Shown piece after piece: positions 47,839 to 58,285 of a DNA stretch of 64,000 nucleotides (the stretch's first letter is position 1; every line of letters begins with the position of its first letter). The notes beneath the pieces are model-generated. The model worked only from the letters and a program-made list of their open reading frames with translations. It was not told where the DNA came from and searched no databases. The stretch lies in the NCBI RefSeq assembly GCF_932294415.1, contig NC_065536.1, positions 13,361,974 to 13,425,973 on the forward strand. Direction: 5' to 3'. The DNA comes from Quercus robur. Lineage: Eukaryota > Streptophyta > Magnoliopsida > Fagales > Fagaceae. The translations under genes and the position numbers were made by a program.

Positions 47839-48066
47839 TCCATTTGTCACGTGCATTTTTTGTCTTGTCTCTGATGTAACGACAAGGACAAAAACGAGAC
47901 ACCCTTTTTAGGATAGGGACTAAAAACGGTGAAAATAAAAGTTAGAGATCAAGTCCATTTGTCACGTGCATTTTTTGTCTTGTCTCTGATGTAACGACAA
48001 AGACAAAAACGAGACACCTTTTTCAAGATATAGACTAAAAACAGTGAAAATAAAAGTTAGAGAAGT
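47839..48066. repeat. 115-base tandem duplication of the right TIR end
   Basis: The stretch starting TCCATTTGTCACGTGCATTT occurs at 47839 and again at 47954 and runs nearly identically to GTGAAAATAAAAGTTAGAGA in both. The outer end of the right inverted repeat is therefore present twice. Confidence 0.88.
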
Positions 48067-48112
48067 AAAAATCACGTGAAGGTATAAAAACAAAAATGGG
48101 TTTTTTGCCTTT

Positions 48113-49593
48113 TTATTATCTTTATGAAGGCCCAATTGGGGAGGAACCCTTCCTACGCATGGTGAAGCATATGGACTACAAGGGATATACTTGAGAGGGG
48201 CATAAGATGGATCGTTGGGAATGGGAGAACGGTTAATGTCTGGGAGGACAAATGGCTCCCAATTGCAATTTCTTTCAAAGTATGCAGTCCAAGAAGACAA
48301 GGGGTAGATGTGGCGAGAGTTAACCTGATGGATTGTAGAAAAGGTACATGGGATATGGAGAAAGTAAATAACATTTTCCTCCCTCATGAGGCTAAGGTGA
48401 TCTTGAGCATCCCAATCAGCCCTAGTCTACTTCAGGATTCCTTAGTTTGGGCCTGGACGAATAATGGGAGTTTTACAGTCTGAAGTGCGTATGGGGTTGC
48501 TCTTCAAACTCTCAAAGAAGGCCAACAAAACAGTGATAAAGGGACCAGCTTGGATAATTCAAAGATGACTAACATATGGAAGTCCATTTGGCAGTTGAAA
48601 TGTCCAAACAAAATTAAACATTTTTTTGTGGAGGGCTTGCAAAAGTATTCTGCCCACAAACCACTACCTAGCCAAAAGGAAAATAGGGACAATGGTTGGT
48701 TGCGTGTTTTGTGGTGAAAAAGAAACATCAGGTCATACCCTACGGAATTGCTCGATGGCTACTAAGGTGTGGAAGGAATCAGGTATTAAGTTTCCTCCTA
48801 GAGTTTCACAGTAGGAAGAATTCATTGACATTGTTTGGCTGATGAAGGAGTATGCAAGGGAGGTGGATTGGGAACTATTTGCGACCACAGCCTGGGGAAT
48901 TTGGAAGAACAGAAACCTGGTAAAGCACAAAGGCAGACACAAACTGGCCAAAACAATTGCCAAGGATGCAGCCAGCTCCGTGGAGGAGTTTCGTCAAAAC
49001 AATCATCACAATGACACCAATCACAGAACGAGAGGGCAGAGCAGACCAACATGGTGCCCCCCAAAGCGTGGATGGTTCAAAGTTAACATCGACGAGGCTG
49101 TGTTTAAAGAGGCAGGGCAGTCAAGAGTGGGCGTGGTAATCAGAAACGAGAAGGGAGAGCTGATGGGAGCAATGTGTAAGAAAATTCCTTTCCCGCTTGG
49201 GGCATTAGAGGCAGAAGCAATAGCAGCTGAGGAAGGAATTGCATTGGCAAGAGACCTGGGACTCGGGGAAGTTGTGATTAAGGGAGATGCTTCGATGGTA
49301 ATGTTTGCACTTGTGAATCCTGACCAATCCTCAAGCTCAATCAAGAAATTGGTGGAGAGCTCAAGAACGGGGTTGAAGGCATTCAAGAAGTGGGAAATCA
49401 ACCATGTGCGAAGATACTGCAATATTGCAGCACATTTGCTTGCTAGAAATGCTTGTAATGTAGATGATTGTATTGTCTGGGTTGAAGATACCCCACCCCT
49501 GATCACTGATCAAATCTGTAAGGATGTTTTATCTATGGGCTTAGGCCCCATTTAATGAATTTGGTTATGTTTGACTATCAAAAAAAAAAAAAA
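48113..49593 (+). mobile_element. 5'-truncated L1-type LINE, 3' end
   Basis: The sequence begins mid-frame with a peptide of the LINE C-terminal region (RNPSYAW, GIRWIVGNGRTVNVWEDKWLP). It continues through a zinc-binding reverse-transcriptase domain (CPNKIKHF; CVFCGE, then H and C in SGHTLRNCS) and an RNase H domain, and ends in a poly-A run at 49580-49593. Endonuclease and catalytic reverse transcriptase are missing. The first part has stops (for example the TGA at about 48161 and at 48481) and frame changes near 48625. The flanks ATCTTTATG (before 48113) and ATCTTTTTG (after the A tail) may be a target duplication with one mismatch. Confidence 0.85.
48842..49555 (+). pseudogene. LINE C-terminal frame with RNase H domain
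   Basis: A 237-codon open frame is still intact. From about residue 77 it is a plant-type RNase H: WFKVNIDEAVF with the first acidic residue, GALEAEAIAAEEGIALA with the Glu, VIKGDASMVMFAL with the second Asp, and a final VRRYCNIAAHLLARNA. Plant L1 lineages are known to have gained such a domain. The frame is only the tail of ORF2, starting downstream of a TAG at about 48813, so it is not a functional gene by itself. Confidence 0.8.
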
Positions 49594-50939
49594 TCTTTTT
49601 GAGTTCCATGTGCCAGCTGAAACCCACATGTCGAGAGATAGGTGCTTGATTTCTGACCAAAGAGTGGCATTAAATTAGTATCATTGTCATCTTTCCTAGT
49701 GCATGATTTCTGATAAAAGACAAACTCCAATTAATTTATTATCTTTTCAAACGACCGAAAGAAAAATCCTTTTTAACTCATTTTCCAAACCCCATCCCAT
49801 TCTAGATTTCTATTACTTTAAGGCTCATTAATCTTGTAGAAAGTTGGGGACCTCATGGTGCTTAATATAATACCATCAGACATAGTAACAAAGCCTTACC
49901 TCTCAATGTTTAAACCAGACACTTTGCTTTCTTCTCAAAAAAAAAAAAAAGTTGCAATTTGTGATTTTTGTAGCAGAATCCATAGGAAAGGCAGAGTTAA
50001 GAATTTGCACAACTAGGCCCATCTTAGGCCAATAAGTCTAGGACCAAAAGTTTTCACAATTTTTTTTCCATAAACTATTGATGCGTTGTGATTAGACCAT
50101 AATAAAAATGATGTCAATGGTGCACCTATGTGAAAGTGGATATTGCTCCAATCATAACTTTGCTAGTCAGAACATGCAAAGTTAATTCAGCCTAGCGTTT
50201 GGATTTACTAATTAAGCATTGCAGAGTGAACATGGCAAGCAAGAAAGCAAAAATTTCAAACAAATTTTGGTAGAAGATGATTATCATGCTTATGCAGTTC
50301 AATATTATAGAGTATCGGTACGCTAACCACTCAAATAACCTAACATTTCACATATAATATTAACAAATTGGTTTCTTAAAAAACTAGCAAATTAGTCTAG
50401 ACATTCATATGGATGCTTTAAAAAAAATCCTAGTCACTTAAACAAAGCAAAGCGTCTGGTTTAAACATTTTAGATTCCTATCTATTATTGGAGATGTGAT
50501 TGTCATATTTTGTATTTGATGATTGTTAACTAGGACAGTCAGAATTATGAGATCATCAAGCAGGCCACCAAGCATAGGCAAAATATCTATTCATATATGA
50601 TAAGGTATGAAGAATTAGAGAGTCCCATCAGGCAATCATGCTCAGTGATTCTATTCCTTGCAACTGATAGCATAAAATCCAATATATGCCCCATGTATTA
50701 GGGAATTTTGGGTGGATATGTGCATACTTTTTACATAGTACCTGTTATTTTTTTTTTTAATTTTTGTTTCTGTACTGGCACTGCCTATGTTTCCTAAGTT
50801 TAAGAGAATACAGCAGATCAGATGGTCAAAGTCATCTAGTCATGCCAATGGCAGTAAAATTTATGAATTCTGCTATGCACTTTCTGTAAATGTTTATACT
50901 TTGTGTGTGAGACAGCACCATGAAATGCCAATTAAGTCT
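49594..50939. other. Intergenic between LINE and kinesin gene, no gene seen
   Basis: AT-rich sequence with short poly-A/T tracts. The part near 50939 should contain the kinesin 3' UTR. The small frame at 50787-50969 is unrecognised. Confidence 0.6.
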
Positions 50940-53900
50940 TCATTTCAGCCACCTGACAGAAGGGACTGACCCCATCCATTTGAAGAAACTGAAAGCACTT
51001 AAAATCTTATGCAGAACGTTTGAACTTTTGCAACTCTCTTTGTGGAGCACATCAAGCCTTTCAGCAGCTACTATTCTGGCTTTGAGAGCATAGTTTTCCA
51101 TCTTAAGCTGTAAAAGTATAAAATCCCAAAACTTATATGAGAACCAAAACATCAATATATGCTTTTAGATTTTTCACATTCATAATATCTGAAAACTCTC
51201 TTAAAATAAAGTAAAAGGATTAGTCTTGGAGACTGCTTTAAGAAGTTGACCATGAACTGACTTGCATTTTGATGTAGGAAGAGAAGTATAACACTAATAT
51301 TTATTCCCACCTTGAACTTTTGTAGCTTTTTAGATTTTTTCTCTTTTGTTTTCTTTATTGAGATGGCATCAAATAGGGAAGCAGACGTCATCAAATGGTG
51401 CTTGTAAGCCATTACTTCAGAAATTTTCAGAATGCTTAACTTACCTCCTCAACAGTAAATACAAGCTCTTCCACAGCTGCTTGTAATGAGGAAATGGTCC
51501 GTAAAGTAACATCTTCATAACTTGGTTCCAACTCTTCAACTGAATATGGATCAAATAAAATTCCCTCAAGTATGAACAACTCTTCAAGTAATTTTACATC
51601 TTCAATATCCAAACTCTCCTTCAACTATGTGAAAGGAAGTTGTGTTAAAAACTGCAGGTTATATAAAGACTTTCAAAATCAACTATTGCAGGTCATATAA
51701 AGAGTTCATAATATAATTTTGACCTTATTTAGAATTCTCTTGCATGATTCATCTTTATCAGGACAGAGAGCTTCATTCTTCTTGGAGTATTTATCCTCAT
51801 TACAGTTAACCCGTGGTGATGCTTTAATATGCTTTGCCCTGCCCCAATGGAAATTTCCAGAAACAGAACGAAGATCATAAAATTAAAGCAAAATATGCCT
51901 ATATCCAGAACCCAAAGCTTTGAGTTCCTGTTATGAAAAATTACATTTATTTGGAATGATTTGTATTGTGTGAATTTCAAAAGGTAGGTGAATTATGTAA
52001 AAAAATATTCATCACTTTAAAGGAGGCAGAGCCTTAACTTATTGCAATAAAAAGATCAGGAAGGAGTCTTTTTGCTACTAGGTAAATTTTAGGAATTAAA
52101 ATAGTAGTAGCCTTATTTGTACTCTTTTTCCTTTTTTGGCCTTAACACTAAAGGGAATTTGAATTAGTACCTTGCACCAAAACGTAGGGTTGACAGGCTT
52201 TCTGATGCATTAGAAACACTCGGGGAGCAACAACACAATAAAGCAGTTCTAGAGTTCCCACCCTGTAAGATGAGAAGCAGAAGATCAGATCTTAATTACA
52301 AATTGATAGTGGTATGACATGGACAGAAGGAAGAGAAACCAACAAGTGCATCTTGTAGAATCCGAGTAAGCTTGGAATCACGATAAGGGATGTGGTTTGC
52401 TCTGCCTGAGCCACATGTCAAAGCATTTATAACATTGCCAAGAGCTGAGAGGGACTTGTTGATCATTTTTGCTTCTTCAAGAGCCCTCCCTTCAGCTCCA
52501 GTTTTCTCCACCTTCTCTGACCCTGCCAAGTCCACAAGGACTAGTTTTCCAGTTTTCATCCTGTCCACATTTTTAAAATGTTTAAATTTTAATTCACTAT
52601 AAATCTTGTTACTAATGCAAGAAATACTACCTCTTATCTCCAGTCAATTCTTGTTTGACTGTGAAAATGTAAATGCAATGACTTCTACTACTGGCCGTGT
52701 TCATTTCTATCTATGTTAAGGTTTGGAACCAAGAATTAGTCATGAAAAGTTGACAATGCTTCCACCCAGAGAACAGTCTAACGGTATATTGCATAATTAA
52801 GAAATACGAAGAATTGAAAAATTAATAAATAAATAAAGAAAAGCAAGACAGGATACGGGTCTCTCCAACTGCTCTGTTAGCTATCCCAGTCTGTGCATTA
52901 CCAAAGTCAGCATTAGAAGTTAAAATGCATACAATAAAACTGACATGAACTTCTCAAGCAGTTCTTGACTTACTGAAAGGCTTTGTAATGCTTCTGCAGG
53001 ATCTATTATAGACATCTGGAAAAGGAAGGCTCTCAAAATTGAGGAAACCATAACATAAGGAAAATTTAAACATTGAAAGACATATAAAATGGATCCAATT
53101 TGATGCAGCATTTTGTTATCTTAAGATACTAATCTGTTGAAACATATTGGTTTTGAATATTTAGCATAAATAAAAGTTTAAAGAGAATCAAGATGGTTCT
53201 GACCAAATTATCTTTCCCCAGACTATGGAAATCTTGAACAACAGATGCCTCAGAACTTTCATGTGTTTGTATATATGTGTGAGTGTGTGTGTGTGCTGAC
53301 ACGTGCATGTCTTGCTACAAAAAAAAAAGCCTGTGAAAATTGGTGCTTTAGTGCTTAAGTTTATTGAGAATTTGAATCCTGGTCTGTGGCATGCTGCGGC
53401 ACATTAAGATAATTAACATGACCAATATAGGTAAAACTGCATACTTTATGTTAACAAAAATAAGATCATGCATTGAAAGATTTTACAAAAAGAAAATAGG
53501 CCTCACCTCTGTTGCTCCAGACAACAATATCCCTTCTATTTTGCTCTCCTTTATCTGTATATTATCCTTGGATAAATCAAAAAGGTCCCTGAGAAGGGAG
53601 AGTTCAGTTAAGCTATAATAAGTAGGAAAAGATCAGTCACAATCATTAGAACTTCCTAGAATTTAATCTGGAAAACACAGTTATAACAAAGACTGAGGTG
53701 TTCACAGGTAAGGGAATCAACCATCAGAGTTAGAAGAATCATGGATCTGAGAATAAATGCTGCATTCGGGTGACAAGTACCTTATTTTTTCCATGTAGAT
53801 TTCAACCTAGAAGAATCACAAAATATTAAAAATTTTAAATTAGGTGATTAATAGAAATATTATAGCCAATGCTGGTCCTTAGTGCAAGATAAAGGAACAT

Positions 53901-55495
53901 AAGTGTGCCTCAATACCATTGACAACTTGATCAAGTACTTTGCCATTTTATCAGGTTTGATATGCTCAAAAATTCCATCTACTACTCTTGGAAGTATTCC
54001 TTTCTTCTGCTCGCCACATTCTAGAATGCCAGGCCCCTGATCAAAAAATGGCTTCATGTATGAACAGAATTTAATGTCTATGAGTCATTTCTGGGATATA
54101 CTTGTGATTGATTGCTTACCTCTATGCTATACGTCTTTCCAGCTCCAGTCTGTCACCAATGGAATGAGGAGAGTCAATCAATTAGAATATTAGACAAATG
54201 ATCAGTAACTTAAGTTGCAAATCAAATGAAGAAACTATGTCAACAAAAAGTGTCATTCTATGTGCTGTGTTATAACCTGTGGATGTACAGAGGAGGAACA
54301 CTAAAGTTTTACTTCAATGATAAAATATTTAACCTTTACAATTCTAGGAAAATTTGCTTGGAGCAGTGAATATCATCTTTATTTAGCTGCTCAGTTCACC
54401 AGATGGAATAGAGAATGAAAGTTTTACAGTGGCAGTGGGAAAATGTTTTATCTTTCTAATTAGTTCCCATAACAGAAATGTATGAAATTACAAACATATA
54501 ATAGAACATTATCAAGAAAACACCATCAAAGTATTAATCACACATACATAATTTATCTTAAAATCAATATTCAAACACTTTTTGAGAGAAAAAAGAAAAA
54601 CATCTCTTGTTCATGGCTAATAACATTATGATTCAATTCAACTTGTGGTCTCAATTCTTAAATAATATAATTCAGTACTGCATGTGGTTTCACACCTCAT
54701 ATAGTAAGCATTTCCTATCTTCTCATCCCATCAATCAAAAACCTTGTCTACTTGTAAGCCGTATATACAAAATCCAAATGATTGTGTACATGATACAGGG
54801 AGGATTAACCCACATAAGCAACAGCGTCGAGTACTATTACTTTTTAACTAACTACATCTTACCTGTCCATAAGTAATAATCGTCCCGTTGATTCCATTAA
54901 CAGCATCTGTTTCAAATTAAGCCCAACACACATACAAATAAAAGCTCAATATTAGAAGAACAATTCGAAGTTCAAACTAGAGAGCCAAACTATGTTTCAA
55001 TTCCCAATAAGTTAAACCCTTCCCTCAATTTAATGATGATTGAAGATGAGTAACAATTAATCACGACGACCATAACTTTTCTGAGTTATATGATTCAAAA
55101 TACTTATTTGTATTCATAATGTAACAAAGTTTCTGAATTATACCTCGAACAATAGGCAGAACTAGAAACTCATAAACCTCAGCTTGGTCCGATTTCTCAC
55201 AGAACACCCTATCAAAGCTAAATATAATATCTTCTTCCTTCTCATCCTACACAAGCAAATTCAAATTTCACTAAAAATAATCACAGATTCAATGCAAATC
55301 AAATTCAACCACGTGCTGCACTTCAATTTCTAGACCAAATTTAATACGTGTAACAACACGACATTCAAGCAAAAAGTTCACCTTCAAAATGAAAGTCTCG
55401 GTGTCTATGCATCTGATACAAACACTGTCGCCGTGATCTCTTCGCTCTTTCGAGCTTAACGGCCTGAATCGAGCACAGACTGTGATATTTGACAT
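50940..55495 (-). CDS. KIN1: Kinesin-1 motor protein (plant KIN1)
   Basis: This is an ATP-driven microtubule motor of the single plant kinesin-1 subfamily; the Arabidopsis member acts in female gametophyte development. Fifteen exons read in frame: 55495-55382, 55246-55144, 54906-54863, 54149-54120, 54036-53917, 53806-53781, 53588-53507, 53015-52974, 52890-52857, 52706-52631, 52560-52344, 52262-52171, 51838-51724, 51624-51445 and 51107-50940, for 480 residues, about the family's usual length. The motor domain shows [10 protein letters not shown] at the N-terminus, the P-loop GQTGAGKT, switch I NTASSRSH, switch [10 protein letters not shown] and the [17 protein letters not shown] helix, then a short tail ([46 protein letters not shown]). 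The ATG at 55495 is the first in frame. Donors after exons 9 (C before GTATCC) and 11 (T before GTTGGT) are weak but required by the reading frame. Confidence 0.96.
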
Positions 55496-56499
55496 AGTTT
55501 TCTTCAAGCTCAAAGCCTCAATTTGCTATCAAAGTTTAATCTACAACAACATTTTCTAAAGAATGAGAAATTATAGACCAACGCAGATCTACATTTAGAC
55601 ATCAAAGCAAAAAACGCAATTAGTTGAGAAACAAAAAGAATAAAAACAATATATTAGTCATTGTTTGTTTGCCGAGAAAACTATGGAAATTCATTACTAT
55701 ATTTCTCAGTCATCGGTTTCTTTCATTTTTCCTGCATTTTCTTAGTAACCAAACACTGTGTAAAGACGAAAACTAACACGATATCTCCAGAGAGTGAACT
55801 ATGACATATGAGTTTGGTTGCTAAGAAAATGAAGGAAAAAGAAAGAGAAAATCATAACAGGTTTTCGAATCTACGCAAATTCTTTCGAGCTGTTTGATTT
55901 GCTTCAAAACGAAGAAAAATCTCGTCCGTATTAATCTCCGCCTGGCGTATTTTGGCTCAGCTGAGTATAATAAGTGAAAAATCTAAAAGGAAAAAAGTTC
56001 ATCAGATTGATTTCCCTTCTTTTTCTACGTTTTCTCGGCAATCAAACAATACTGAGAGAGAGAGAAAGAGTACTTTGGGATTTGCTCTAATCAACGAGAT
56101 TTGAAGTGGCGGGAACCAGAAATTGAAGTGGGATTTATATATATACATAGACTTTAAAAAAAGAGAGTGAGATGAGCATAAGATGGACGGTTGAGATCGT
56201 ACAATACCAACGATCTACCAATGAAGAGGCTTGTGGATTTTTGTACGTACGGTGACCAAAAAAAACCCCTGATTTTTTTTTTTTTTCTAAATTCGGATAA
56301 TTACATTTGGGCAATTTGAACATTATTAGTAATTGTAGATAATATATATTATATGTAGGAGCGATGTTAATTAAACACTGATGTGTATTGAAATTGTGAG
56401 TTCAAAACACAATTTCAGTTAAATTTGTGTTTTCAAGATAGGTTTCAGAATTTCAAATTTATAACTAAAATCATACTTTCAACATTAATAAGTAATGTG
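55496..56499. other. Kinesin promoter region and flank, no gene seen
   Basis: The kinesin 5' leader and promoter lie here. A hairpin-like pair (AAACACAATTT and AAATTTGTGTTT, about 56405-56433) may be part of a small foldback repeat. Confidence 0.5.
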
Positions 56500-57318
56500 T
56501 GTTGAAAGGACCAGGTTTGAAATCCTAGCCCAAGGTATGAATGGACTTAGGCTCAAAAAGCCCAAAACAATGAATTTGTAGAGAATGAGTTGGAAAAACT
56601 GGGTTCTAATGAATTGGACTAACTAGAAAATAGGTTTAAAGGACAAGAAGATGTAAATGAATAGGTTTATAATGAAGATAATCGTCCTCGGCAAAGTCCA
56701 AGGAGATTTATTCTTATGTATTCTTTTTGAGGTTTGATTACAAAGTTAGTTTTAGATGCTACAATAATTTTTCTCTCTTTTTCGACCCCCTAGTCTCATT
56801 GCCTCCTTCTTCTTTTATACAGTCTTTCCTTTTCATCTCCACCTTTCACGTGCATGCCAGACGATCGGTGTTGATATTTGTCCCATTGGCACTCCCCATA
56901 AGTTCTTATGTAGTAACTGTAAGGCTAAAATTCATTGCTTAGGCATCACCTCTACATTAATGCAACCAGAGAGTTAGCTACAGTGCATTTAATACAAAGA
57001 CAACAGATTTCTCCTAAGATATTTTTAGGACTTCTCCCAGTCTGATCTCACTGCAATACATATTTGCACTAACGGAACTTCCTGGAATGTTACCCGGGAT
57101 GACTGATAACTCCTTCGGACCTCAGAATTGGTTAGCTGAGGATGTGCTTATTTTCGGCCCACCCCTTGAACTGTTATGACCAAGATTGACCTCTCTACTT
57201 ACTATCGTAGTCTCTTCTGACAAAGATAACTCTTCCTCGGATAAACCCTCATCTTTGGATTGGGCCATAGGCCCAATATATAAATAGATAAAGAATTTCT
57301 GCGTCCAATATCCCTACA
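56500..57318 (+). mobile_element. Solo LTR (819 bases), probable Ty3/gypsy
   Basis: It starts TGTTGAAAGGACC and ends ATATCCCTACA, with TGTG on both sides (56496-56499 and 57319-57322), possibly a five-base duplication if one A is shared. A TATA-like ATATATAAATAG lies near 57277. The terminal pattern resembles the 1.86 kb LTR at 13545. No internal region remains; it looks whole as a solo LTR. Confidence 0.72.
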
Positions 57319-57322
57319 TGTG

Positions 57323-57549
57323 TATAGTGTGTGCACTTCACAATGTGCAAAAGCAATTTTCGTCCTATACAATGTAATTATTGATAATTGTTTTACATAA
57401 AAATAATAAACATAATATTTTAATAGTATTAATTGATCCATGTAAAATGGAATTGCTCTAATCACAATTTATCATCTCAACAAATAGATAGTGAAAAGAA
57501 TTTCTCATCTAAGCAAATTTCTTTTTTTCTTTTAATGATTTGTCACAGT

Positions 57550-57584
<35 letters not shown>

Positions 57585-58285
57585 CGAGTTGTATTAATTA
57601 TAATTCAGCAAACCATGACAATTGGAGCTAATAAAAAAGTTATAACATGTAAGAAAAGATGTTAATCACAATTATGGATTTATCTCATAGAAGTGATGGG
57701 TTTGTTACCAGCAAAAGGTCATACAAACTATTCTCTCTCTCTTTTTAAGTTGAGCTCAAATATATAAATAATGGTTTATAAATATGTCAAAATTTAATTA
57801 TAGAAAAATGTCAAAATTTGAAATCAAGTAGGAATATTAATTCTATCATTCTACTAATCAGAGATTCTAGTGCAATGTAAATCATTTAACAATTTTATTT
57901 TTAACAACCATGTGGAAAACTAATGATTTTTGCGTTTTGACTTGAGATTTGAGAACATGAACAATTGTTTAGGATTAGGATAACAACAATTAAAATTATG
58001 AACTATAAATTCAGGAGAAGAGAGATTACATGTGAAATAGTGTTATTTGAGCAACCAAAACAAAGTGGGCTTGAAGATAAATCACTAATTGTGGTATAGG
58101 CCCAACTTAGCCCAAATCACAGAATCATTCACAGAGGCCCATTTATGTTCTTTTTCCCTTAAACCCTTGAGATTTGAGAAGTGAGAACCAAACCAAAACC
58201 TCTCTCACTCTCTGTTATCAATCTTCATGATCGGAGAAAAATCACAATAGGGTTTTGAAATTTGAAGTATTTTTTCTGAGCAGAA
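57323..58285. other. Intergenic and promoter of the Tim44-like gene
   Basis: AT-rich sequence with a long T-tract at about 57552-57579. The last 200 bases, with CTCTCTCACTCTC, should be the 5' leader of the gene starting at 58286. Confidence 0.5.

Larger units (their letters stand above)
46350..48076. mobile_element. Pack-MULE-like element carrying a PGDH gene fragment
   Basis: Long imperfect inverted repeats flank a GC-rich core. The left arm runs from about 46350 to 46770 (with TTTTTATTTTCAGTGATTTT, TTATTTGACATTAAAAAA, GCTTGGTTGCAAGAAAACAC). The reverse complement of 47530-48076 has the same blocks in the same order (TTTTATTTTCACTGTTTTTA, TTATTTGACATTAAAAAA, GCTTGGTTGCAAGAAAACAC). Arms of about 400 bases with a captured gene fragment and no transposase fit a Pack-MULE. 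A nine-base target duplication was not identified, so the exact ends are uncertain. Confidence 0.75.

Noticed and set aside
49021-49506. 161-codon minus-strand frame
   Set aside because: It is antisense to the LINE RNase H frame.
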